Shown here piece after piece: positions 8,203 through 17,084 of a DNA stretch of 30,654 nucleotides. The notes below the pieces were generated by a model. The model was given only the letters and a program-made list of their open reading frames with translations. It did no database searches and was not told where the DNA came from. The translations under genes and the position numbers were made by a program. Each line of letters begins with the position of its first letter. The first letter of the stretch is position 1. Source of the stretch: an uncultured Collinsella sp. (GTDB lineage Bacteria > Actinomycetota > Coriobacteriia > Coriobacteriales > Coriobacteriaceae); contig CABUTH010000002.1 of NCBI GenBank assembly GCA_902494465.1, forward strand, positions 1 through 30,654. The letters are read 5' to 3'.

Positions 8203-8997
8203 ATGTGGATAGGGAAGGGCGACGTTTTGGCAAACGATACGAATGGCGTGATGGGCGCGAGCGGTGCTACTGGCGCCAAGAGCGTGCCGCTCATCGAGTT
8301 TCGCGACGTGCTGTTCTCCTATGCGGGGCATACGGTTGTCGATGGTGTGTCGCTGCAGGTCGATCGTGGTGAACTCGTTGCCCTACTCGGTCCCAACGGC
8401 TGCGGTAAGACGACGATTATGCGCCTTATCAACGGTCTTGAACTAGCGGACGCGGGTGCGTACCTGTTTGACGGGCACGTGATCGATGCGGCATATCTCA
8501 AGGATTCCGCAGCCGCTCAGCGTTTTCATCAGCGCGTGGGCTTTGTGTTCCAGAATGCCGACGCCCAGCTGTTCTGCGCTACGGTGGGCGAGGAAGTTGC
8601 TTTTGGCCCCGCGCAGATGGGGCTGCCGACAGACGAGCTCGAGCGCCGCGTCCGCGATGCCATGGAGCTGTTCCAGGTTGCCGATCTGGTCGATGCCTCG
8701 CCCTATCAGCTTTCGGGCGGGCAAAAGAAGCGCGTTGCGCTGGCTGCGGTGGTGTCGATGAACCCCGATATCCTAGTGCTCGATGAGCCCACCAACGGGC
8801 TCGATGAGGACTCGTGCGACATCGTAGTCAACTTTTTGCTGGCCTACGTTGCTGCCGGTAAGACGGTTTTGATGAGTACGCACCATCAAGATTTGGTGCG
8901 CCGCCTGGAGGCCCGTGCCATCTATATCGATCGATATCACCATGTGGTTGAGGCGCCCGTGCCGTCGTATGGAACCGAAAGCGGTGCTGCGGAATAG
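8203..8997 (+). CDS. ECF transporter ATPase, CbiO/NikO family
   Basis: This is the ATP-binding subunit that powers metal uptake with the two membrane proteins upstream. It is 264 aa. Walker A GPNGCGKTT is at residues 63-71, the Q-loop at VFQNADAQLF (typical of CbiO), the signature LSGGQKKRVALA from 170, Walker B ILVLDEPT with D194/E195, and a switch His in STHHQD. There is a single ATPase gene, as in metal-type (group I) ECF systems. The start is uncertain: ATG 8203 has a poor ribosome site, whereas TTG 8227 has AGGGAAGGG at ideal spacing and would give a protein eight residues shorter. Confidence 0.92.
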   Translation: MWIGKGDVLANDTNGVMGASGATGAKSVPLIEFRDVLFSYAGHTVVDGVSLQVDRGELVALLGPNGCGKTTIMRLINGLELADAGAYLFDGHVIDAAYLKDSAAAQRFHQRVGFVFQNADAQLFCATVGEEVAFGPAQMGLPTDELERRVRDAMELFQVADLVDASPYQLSGGQKKRVALAAVVSMNPDILVLDEPTNGLDEDSCDIVVNFLLAYVAAGKTVLMSTHHQDLVRRLEARAIYIDRYHHVVEAPVPSYGTESGAAE

Positions 8998-9042
8998 TTG
9001 CTGCGTAGGGTATGTATGGCCGCCTGTGCGACTCTGCCGTGA

Positions 9043-9051
9043 TGGTATAGT
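9043..9051 (+). promoter_or_regulatory. extended -10 promoter element
   Basis: TGG-TATAGT matches an extended -10 (TGn plus TATAAT with one mismatch). It lies 25 bases upstream of the phospholipase-like gene start. No convincing -35 is visible, which is acceptable for an extended -10. Confidence 0.45.
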
Positions 9052-9075
9052 TAACCAGGTTTTATGGGGGTGGCT

Positions 9076-9924
9076 ATGCCAAGTTGGAACATTCATATCG
9101 CTCAAACGGAGCGCTTGCTGGCACGTGCTAGCGTGCTTGCCGATAGCGTGCGCGACCGCAATGCCTTTTTGTTTGGCTGCGTGGTTCCGGATATCTTCGT
9201 GGGCTATATGGTTCCCGGTATCGCCGATCCCATTCAGTATCGCATTACGCACTTTGCCAAGCCCGAGCCTATCCCTAAGCCTCGTGAGCATGAGTTCTGG
9301 GATACCTATGTGGCACCGCTGCTTAAAAGTTCTCCCACCGGTGCGCCGGCCGCGGCGACCTCGATTATCGAGGAGCGCGAGCGACTGAATCGTGTGCACT
9401 ATCCCCAGCGCTACAGGGATGTCGAGCCGGTTGTCGGTCCCGGCGCCTGTGAGTTCTCGCTTGCGTCCGAAGATGTGGCACAGTCGTTGTTCGATTTGAC
9501 ACTTGGTGTCTGGTCGCATCTGGTGGCCGATACCGTATGGAATACGCGCGTGAATCAGTACCTGGAGGCGCACGGCGGCAAGCCGTGCGAGGAGTTCCGC
9601 ATTAAAAAGCAGGGCGATTTTGACTGGTTTGGCAAGACGCTGGGCATCGTTTCCATCCCGCGTGCGACCGATCGCCTGTATACCGCTGCGACGCGTTTTG
9701 GGCAGTATCCCATCCATAAAGAATATGTGCTCAAGACCATCGGCGTTATGCACGAGATCGTGCGCGAAAACCCCGGCGAGCCCGACCATCCGCCATACCG
9801 CCTGCTGACCGAGGAATTCTTCGACGCAACGTTTACCGAGGTCATCGAGCTGACCGAGGCGGGATTCGCGGCTCGCGTTGCTGCTTCTGACGTTCCCGCA
9901 GTCCCCCTGATCGCTAGCTGCTAG
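9076..9924 (+). CDS. zinc-dependent phospholipase C-like protein
   Basis: The protein (282 aa) resembles the Zn_dep_PLPC family, metalloenzyme-like proteins related to phospholipase C. It begins MPSWNIHIAQTE, with the early His typical of the family. FGCVVPDIFVGY (Asp in a PDI motif), THFAKPEP and GVWSHLVADTVWN (an HLxxD motif) supply further candidate zinc ligands. No signal peptide or membrane helix is seen, so a secreted phospholipase role is not supported. Family members in Actinobacteria and Firmicutes are often annotated only as hypothetical hydrolases. I start at ATG 9076, preceded by GGGGGTGG; ATG 9064 would add four residues. The stop abuts a gene remnant on the other strand. Confidence 0.75.
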   Translation: MPSWNIHIAQTERLLARASVLADSVRDRNAFLFGCVVPDIFVGYMVPGIADPIQYRITHFAKPEPIPKPREHEFWDTYVAPLLKSSPTGAPAAATSIIEERERLNRVHYPQRYRDVEPVVGPGACEFSLASEDVAQSLFDLTLGVWSHLVADTVWNTRVNQYLEAHGGKPCEEFRIKKQGDFDWFGKTLGIVSIPRATDRLYTAATRFGQYPIHKEYVLKTIGVMHEIVRENPGEPDHPPYRLLTEEFFDATFTEVIELTEAGFAARVAASDVPAVPLIASC

Positions 9925-10051
9925 TCGGCCGGCTTAACGGTGAGCAGTTCATCCCAATTGACCAACAGCTCCCGTCGCAGGGCATCTTCGGTGGTACGCT
10001 CGGCATCGGAAAGGTTCGCGACTGATCACAAATCGATGAAGCGGCATATGA
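9921..10051 (-). pseudogene. possible 3' remnant of an unidentified gene
   Basis: On the minus strand one frame reads ...VANLSDAERTTEDALRREL... and ends NWDELLTVKPAD before a TAG at 9921-9923. The composition and codon third positions look coding. An in-frame TGA at about 10021-10026 interrupts it, and the frame before that stop (CRFIDL) still looks protein-like. No start codon or ribosome site is present. It is probably the decayed tail of a lost gene. I do not recognise the family. Confidence 0.3.
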
Positions 10052-10061
10052 GGTAGGTCCT

Positions 10062-10099
10062 AAAAAAGGGCCCGGAAGGCAAAGCCTTCCGGGCCCTTT
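10062..10099 (-). terminator. strong intrinsic terminator of pyruvate kinase
   Basis: A perfect 13-bp stem, GGGCCCGGAAGGC (10068-10080) with GCCTTCCGGGCCC (10084-10096), has a 3-base loop. On the minus strand it is followed by T6 (A6 at 10062-10067). On the plus strand it has TTT and may also stop transcription from the phospholipase-like gene. Confidence 0.9.
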
Positions 10100-10127
10100 G
10101 CAATGCAAGCGTGCTTGCAAGTGCGTT

Positions 10128-11588
10128 TTAGCGCACCTGAGCGACGTAAGCGACGTTGGTCGAGGAGACCTTGTCCTCGAGCTGGACGCTCATACGGGGA
10201 TCGCCGGCGGTAGCGACGGTCAAATCGCCAGTCTTGACGTAGCCGAGCTCCTTAGCGGTCTCGATCGCCTTGACGATCGTGCCGTTGACGGTGCCCTGGG
10301 TAATCTCTGCCTGGTGCGGGATGACGCCCCAGTACATGATCATCTGCTGGACGGCCCACTCGTGGCGGGAGAACGCGCAGATCGGCATGTTGGGACGGAA
10401 GTGCGAGATCAGGCGAGCGGTGCGGCCGGTGGTCGTGGGCACGGTGATGCACTTGGCGCCAACGGTGGTGGCCATGTTCACAGCGGACATACCCACAACG
10501 TTGTTGACGACGCGGGTGCCGTGAGCGTCAGCCGGAACCTCGAGCGGAGCGTGAGCCGGGAGGTACTTCTCGGTCTCGAGAGCAATGCTGGCCTGCATCT
10601 TGACGGCCTCGACCGGGTACTTACCGGCAGCGGACTCGCCGGAAAGCATAACGGCGTCGGTGCCGTCGTAGATCGCGTTAGCAACATCGGCAACCTCGGC
10701 GCGCGTCGGGCGCGGGTTCTGCTGCATGGAGTCGAGCATCTGCGTAGCGGTGATAACGGGCTTGTAGGCCGCGTTGCACTTAGCGATGATTTCCTTCTGG
10801 ATGTGCGGAACGAGCTCGGGCTTGATCTCGATGCCCAGGTCGCCACGGGCGACCATGATGCCATCGGAAGCCTCGAGGATCTCGTCAAAGTTCTCGACGC
10901 CCAGGGCGCACTCGATCTTCGGGAAGATTGTCACGTGCTCGCCACCGTTCTCGCGGCAAAGCTTGCGAATGCCGCGGACGGACTCGCCGTCACGGATGAA
11001 GGAAGCGGCGATGTAGTCGATGTTCTCGGTCAGGCCAAAGAGGATGTCCTGACGATCGCGCTCGGTGATGGCGGGCAGCGAGATGTTGACGTTGGGCATG
11101 TTGACGCCCTTGCGCTCGCCGATCAGGCCGTCATTCTTGACGACGCAGGTCATGTCCTGGCCGTCGACGGACTCGACCTCGAGGGCAACCAGACCGTCAT
11201 CGATCAGGATAAGGGAGCCCTTCTCGACCTCGGAGGGCAGAGCCAGGTAGTCGAGGGAGATGTGCTCAGCGGTGCCGTGGAAATCCTCGGACGTGGGCTG
11301 AGCGGTGACGACGATCTTATCGCCGGTCTTGACGGCAACCTTCTTGCCATCGACCAGAAGGCCGGTGCGGACCTCGGGGCCCTTGGTGTCGAGCAGGATG
11401 CCGACGGGCAGACCGAGCTCCTTGGAAATACGACGGACGCGCTCGATGCGACCGTGGTGCTCGTCGTAGGATCCGTGCGAGAAGTTAAAACGGGCGACGT
11501 TCATGCCCGCCTTGATCATCTCGCGGATGGTCTCGTCGCTATCGCAGGCGGGACCCATGGTGCATACAATCTTGGTGCGCTTGTACAT
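10128..11588 (-). CDS. pyk: pyruvate kinase
   Basis: This enzyme catalyses the last step of glycolysis, phosphoenolpyruvate + ADP to pyruvate + ATP. It is 486 aa. It opens KRTKIVCTMGPA, with the family's N-terminal strand, then MNVARFNFSHG (Arg/Asn of the active site). LDTKGPEVRTG, IFPKIECALGVEN (catalytic Lys and metal-binding Glu) and MVARGDLGIE (metal-binding Asp) follow. TATQMLDSM precedes the C-terminal allosteric domain, which ends near VAQVR. It lacks the extra PEP-utiliser-like domain found in Bacillus-type enzymes. GGAGG lies six bases before the ATG. The gene is monocistronic, between its own promoter and a strong terminator. Confidence 0.97.
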   Translation of the reverse strand: MYKRTKIVCTMGPACDSDETIREMIKAGMNVARFNFSHGSYDEHHGRIERVRRISKELGLPVGILLDTKGPEVRTGLLVDGKKVAVKTGDKIVVTAQPTSEDFHGTAEHISLDYLALPSEVEKGSLILIDDGLVALEVESVDGQDMTCVVKNDGLIGERKGVNMPNVNISLPAITERDRQDILFGLTENIDYIAASFIRDGESVRGIRKLCRENGGEHVTIFPKIECALGVENFDEILEASDGIMVARGDLGIEIKPELVPHIQKEIIAKCNAAYKPVITATQMLDSMQQNPRPTRAEVADVANAIYDGTDAVMLSGESAAGKYPVEAVKMQASIALETEKYLPAHAPLEVPADAHGTRVVNNVVGMSAVNMATTVGAKCITVPTTTGRTARLISHFRPNMPICAFSRHEWAVQQMIMYWGVIPHQAEITQGTVNGTIVKAIETAKELGYVKTGDLTVATAGDPRMSVQLEDKVSSTNVAYVAQVR

Positions 11589-11651
11589 TCAGACCTCCAT
11601 CTGACATCGTCTTGCGCTGATAGATAAACCATAAGAAATAAAACTGAGATG

Positions 11652-11657
11652 ATTATA
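11652..11657 (-). promoter_or_regulatory. -10 box of pyk
   Basis: On the minus strand the sequence is a perfect TATAAT, about 64 bases upstream of the pyk ATG. A clear -35 is not visible at 16-18 bases. Confidence 0.5.
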
Positions 11658-11880
11658 ACGAAATGACGACCGAATACCCCAAAAAATCGACCGTATGCCG
11701 AATTAGAAGTTCATTTTTTGCGGTAAAAACGGTATATGCAAAAACTATACCAACCGTTCTAACCGCTGCTATCTGGGCGATATTTCAGTTTGACGATGCA
11801 CCGAAGAAAAAACGTTTTATCAATGTTGAGCATCACACGGTCTGCATCGTTGCACTCGAGCCGTGTTTCCAATTGGAATG
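11658..11880. other. AT-rich intergenic stretch between pyk and the P-type ATPase
   Basis: This stretch is clearly more AT-rich than the rest of the window. It contains the dyad GGTATA-N9-TATACC (11731-11751), upstream of the pyk -10, and several A/T tracts. A 75-codon plus-strand frame (11663-11890) has no ribosome site and untypical codons, so I do not call it. Regulatory DNA is the best reading. Confidence 0.4.
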
Positions 11881-11882
11881 TT

Positions 11883-11912
11883 TTGGCTAGACGCGCCGCT
11901 TTGGGGTACCAT
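11883..11912 (+). promoter_or_regulatory. possible promoter of the P-type ATPase
   Basis: TTGGCT (11883-11888), an 18-base spacer and TACCAT (11907-11912) are a weak but correctly spaced promoter. The -10 lies inside a small GGGG/CCCC dyad (11903-11906/11915-11918). The start would be near 11919, just ahead of the structured leader. Confidence 0.35.
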
Positions 11913-11921
11913 AGCCCCACT

Positions 11922-12023
11922 ATCAACTGCCGCTCAGCACGGCAGCCTTGATGAGCCCTTGCCCTTCTCCTGGGAATTATGATCGGGCATCAATCTGCTG
12001 AGTGGCCCGAATCCCAGGAGGGG
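11922..12023 (+). ncRNA. structured leader RNA with kissing loops and masked ribosome site
   Basis: Hairpin 1 pairs ATCAA-CTGCCG (11922-11932) with CGGCAG-CC-TTGAT (11940-11952) around the 7-nt loop CTCAGCA (11933-11939). Hairpin 2 pairs CTCCTGGGA (11967-11975) with TCCCAGGAG (12012-12020), and TCGGGC (11983-11988) with GCCCGA (12005-12010). Its loop contains TGCTGAG (11996-12002), the exact complement of loop 1. The ribosome site AGGAGGGG (12016-12023) lies partly inside the 3' arm of hairpin 2. The layout fits a cis-acting translational switch. I do not recognise the class; the yybP-ykoY (manganese) consensus is absent. All pairings are read directly from the sequence; function is inferred. 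Confidence 0.65.
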
Positions 12024-12030
12024 ACTCTAT

Positions 12031-14712
<2,682 letters not shown>

Positions 14713-14724
14713 GTTAACCTGTCC

Positions 14725-14813
14725 GGGCCCGCCCCTGCGTGTTTTCTTCTTCGCTGGTCCTCGCGCTTCGCGCTGCGGGATCGCTCAGAAGAAAACACTC
14801 CCGGGGTGGGCCC
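14725..14813. repeat. long palindromic element, family A copy 2
   Basis: The outer arms are GGGCCCGCCCC (14725-14735) and GGGGTGGGCCC (14803-14813). The inner arms GTGTTTTCTTCT (14739-14750) and AGAAGAAAACAC (14787-14798) are a perfect 12-bp match. The core GGTCCTC...CTGCGGGAT (14756-14762, 14773-14781) and the flanks CCGCCCCTGCG and GTTTTC are shared with the element at 5972-6066. It sits 12 bases after the ATPase stop, the same kind of position as copy 1. Confidence 0.75.
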
Positions 14814-14873
14814 TACGGTATCCTTGCTGGCTTTACTCCCGCGCGGATGAAAAAGGGCTGAGGGAAAGTTTGT

Positions 14874-14909
14874 GAGCCGATCGAGCGTTTGCTCGACCGG
14901 CTCTTTTTG
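14874..14909 (+). terminator. intrinsic terminator
   Basis: GAGCCG-A-TCGAGC and GCTCGA-C-CGGCTC form a stem around GTTT, followed by TTTTT. It lies between the ATPase and rsgA. The 15-base tail GCTCTTTTTGATTTA (14900-14914) is repeated exactly at 14931-14945, beside a small GGGC-TTT-GCCC hairpin. Confidence 0.8.
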
Positions 14910-14919
14910 ATTTAGGGCT

Positions 14920-14949
14920 TTGCCCGGCCAGCTCTTTTTGATTTAAAAT
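14920..14949 (+). promoter_or_regulatory. possible rsgA promoter
   Basis: TTGCCC (14920-14925), an 18-base spacer and TAAAAT (14944-14949) lie about 40 bases upstream of the rsgA start. Confidence 0.4.
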
Positions 14950-14987
14950 ACCTGCTCAGTTGTGATTTGTGGTGCTGGGAGGCGCTT

Positions 14988-16172
14988 GTGGGCAAGGCTA
15001 AGGCTAAAGCGAAGAAAAAGACGACGGGGGCGCGGGCTAAGCGCGATCGTCGTCGGAAGCTTGCGACCGAGGCCCCCGCGTCTGCCGAGGAGCTGCTGGC
15101 AAGCGTGCCGGGACTTGACGCGCTGCAGGACGTTCCGGCGTTTGATGACCTGCCGGTCGATGAAGCCCAGCAGACTGCCTTTGATGATTTCTGCGCACAT
15201 GCCGAGGAGCCCGAGCAGATGCGGCTGGGTGCTGTGGTGCGCTTGGATCGCGGGTTTCCGCTGGTGGCCACTGCCGATGACACCTTCCGCGCCGAGCATG
15301 CCGTGGGGTTTGCCAAGTCGCGCGGCGAGGACGAGGTCCTGCTGCCTGCCGTGGGCGACCGTGTGGCGGTGCGCCGCGCTCCCGGGCACGATATGGGCGT
15401 GATTGAGTGCGTGCTGCCGCGCCGTACGAGCTTTGAGCGTTGGCGCGGCCGTGCCCGCGGAGAGCGCCAGGTGCTCTGCTCCAACGTGGATAGCGTGCTA
15501 ATCGTGCAGGCGCTCGGTGCCGGTGAGGTGCTGCTCGACCGCGTGGCGCGCTCGCTGGTGTTGGCGCTCGACTGCGATGCCGAGCCGGTGGTGGTGCTCA
15601 CCAAAGCTGACCGCTGCGATGCCGAGGAGCTCGAGCGTGATCTGGACCGCGTGCGCCGCCTGGTGGGTCCGGACGTGCGCGTGATCGTGACGTCCTCTGC
15701 CGAGGGCCGCGGCCTGGACGAGGTCCGTGCCTGCGTGCCTACCGGGAGCTGCGCCATGATTCTGGGCGAGTCGGGTGCCGGCAAGTCGACGCTGCTCAAT
15801 GCACTGCTGGGCCACGATACGTTGGCGACCGGCGGTGTGCGCGAACGCGACGACCAGGGCCGTCACACTACCGTCGCGCGCGTGATGGTGGCGCTACCGG
15901 GCGACGCTGGCGTGATCGCCGATGCCCCGGGCCTGCGCAGCCTACCGCTCGTGGGTCACGAACGGGGTCTGGCGCGCGCCTTCCCCGAGATTGTCGAGGC
16001 ATCGCGTGCGTGCCGGTTTGGCGATTGCACGCATACCCATGAGCCGGGCTGCGCCGTTCGCGAGGCCGAGGACGCCGGGCAGATCGACAGTCTGCGTCTG
16101 GAAACGTTCCAAAACTTGGCGTCATCCATGCGCGTGAGCGCTCAAATGCTCGATCCCGATGTTCATCTGTAA
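14988..16172 (+). CDS. rsgA: ribosome small-subunit-dependent GTPase A
   Basis: This circularly permuted GTPase acts in late 30S ribosomal subunit maturation. It is 394 aa, longer than usual (~300-350) because of a basic N-terminal tail (KAKAKAKKK...) and an acidic stretch of about 60 residues. The OB domain follows at about 75-150. The permuted G motifs come in the order G4 TKAD, G1 GESGAGKST (residues 260-268), the RHTT switch and G3 DAPG. A C-terminal zinc knuckle reads CRFGDCTHTHEPGC. The start is GTG 14988, with GGGAGG five bases upstream. The gene is single and closed by a strong terminator. Confidence 0.93.
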   Translation: MGKAKAKAKKKTTGARAKRDRRRKLATEAPASAEELLASVPGLDALQDVPAFDDLPVDEAQQTAFDDFCAHAEEPEQMRLGAVVRLDRGFPLVATADDTFRAEHAVGFAKSRGEDEVLLPAVGDRVAVRRAPGHDMGVIECVLPRRTSFERWRGRARGERQVLCSNVDSVLIVQALGAGEVLLDRVARSLVLALDCDAEPVVVLTKADRCDAEELERDLDRVRRLVGPDVRVIVTSSAEGRGLDEVRACVPTGSCAMILGESGAGKSTLLNALLGHDTLATGGVRERDDQGRHTTVARVMVALPGDAGVIADAPGLRSLPLVGHERGLARAFPEIVEASRACRFGDCTHTHEPGCAVREAEDAGQIDSLRLETFQNLASSMRVSAQMLDPDVHL

Positions 16173-16190
16173 TTGATTTTTCCTATGACA

Positions 16191-16224
16191 GCCGTCTCCC
16201 AACTATTCGGGAGACGGCTTTTTT
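16191..16224 (+). terminator. intrinsic terminator of rsgA
   Basis: GCCGTCTCCC (16191-16200) and GGGAGACGGC (16209-16218) form a perfect 10-bp stem with an 8-base loop and a T6 tail. Confidence 0.93.
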
Positions 16225-16263
16225 GCTGCGGAAAAGCCTCGAAACATGCAGTTTGCTGACGTA

Positions 16264-16344
16264 CTGACCAAAACCTTGCCACGAGCTTGACGGGCTGGTT
16301 AGCTTTTGGTCAGCGATTGGTTTGACATCGAAAACCAAAATCGC
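16264..16344. promoter_or_regulatory. paired inverted repeats upstream of the Tad operon
   Basis: CTGACCAAAA (16264-16273) and TTTTGGTCAG (16304-16313) are a perfect 10-bp inverted repeat with 30 bases between. Directly following, GCGATTGGTTT (16313-16323) pairs with AAACC-AA-AATCGC (16332-16344). A consensus TTGACA lies at 16322-16327, but no good -10 follows at the right distance. This is probably the control region of the Tad operon. Confidence 0.45.
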
Positions 16345-16424
16345 GATTGCGCCGCTTTGCACTCTGACCGCCCAGACAATGGTGGTACGGGCATTCGCCC
16401 GGCACTGCCATGAGAGGAGCGGCC

Positions 16425-17084
16425 GTGAACAAGAGCAAGCGCATCGCCATCAGTCTGGTCGCGGGCGTGCTCGCTGCTCTGCTCTGCATGGTTTACGGCT
16501 CGTCGATCCGCTCGCAAGCCGAACAGGTCCAGGCTGAGACCTTGGCCAAGTACGGCGGCGATCGCGTCGAGGTATGCGTCGCGGCGCGCGATATCGATGT
16601 GGGCGAGACCCTCGATGAGACCAATGTCATAACCCAGGAATGGCTGACGAGTCTGCTGCCACGTGACGCGGCGACCGAGCTGCGCCGGGTGCGCGGCGAC
16701 GTGACGACTTCGCGTATTCCCAAAAACGCCGTGATCTGCAATGTCTACACCAAGGCCGAGGGCCACAAGCTCGAGGTGCCTAAGGGCAAGGTCGCCGTTT
16801 CGGTGGCGGTCGATGCCGAGCACTCGGTCGGCGGTGCCACAGGCGTGGGCAGCTACGTGGATGTGTATGTGCAAAAAGACGGCGTAACCGATCGACTGTG
16901 CGGCGCGCACGTGATCGATACCAGTGAGGATTCCGGTGCCACGCGCGAGGGCAAGATCGAATGGGTGACGCTGGCGGCTGACCCCGAAGACGTCAAGGAA
17001 CTGCTGGGGGCATCGGGCAAGGGAACGGTCAGCTTGACGATTCCCGCCACGGCGCGCGGCAAAAAGAGCGGAGGCGACGAGTGA
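16425..17084 (+). CDS. cpaB: Tad pilus assembly protein, CpaB/RcpC-like (SAF domain)
   Basis: This is the first gene of the Tad operon. The protein (219 aa) has one N-terminal membrane helix (about 6-26), then a SAF-type domain beginning VEVCVAARDIDVGETLDETNVI, typical of CpaB/RcpC. After it comes a second beta-rich part with VGSYVDVYVQKDG. In Gram-negative bacteria CpaB works with the secretin; here, with no outer membrane, it is probably a cell-envelope scaffold. The start is GTG 16425, with GAGAGGAG five bases upstream; an ATG at 16410 lacks a site. It overlaps the next gene by four bases (GTGA). Confidence 0.8.
   Translation: MNKSKRIAISLVAGVLAALLCMVYGSSIRSQAEQVQAETLAKYGGDRVEVCVAARDIDVGETLDETNVITQEWLTSLLPRDAATELRRVRGDVTTSRIPKNAVICNVYTKAEGHKLEVPKGKVAVSVAVDAEHSVGGATGVGSYVDVYVQKDGVTDRLCGAHVIDTSEDSGATREGKIEWVTLAADPEDVKELLGASGKGTVSLTIPATARGKKSGGDE

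Noticed and set aside
10098..11627. 509-codon plus-strand frame opposite pyruvate kinase
   Set aside because: It is an antisense shadow of an unmistakable pyruvate kinase, with no recognisable domain.
11663..11890. 75-codon plus-strand frame in the AT-rich gap
   Set aside because: No ribosome site, atypical codon use, and it overlaps the pyk promoter region.
11903..12023. yybP-ykoY manganese riboswitch as identity of the ATPase leader
   Set aside because: The conserved GGGGAGUA and CGACGGAG-type loop sequences are absent. The architecture is two hairpins with a 7-bp loop-loop pairing instead.
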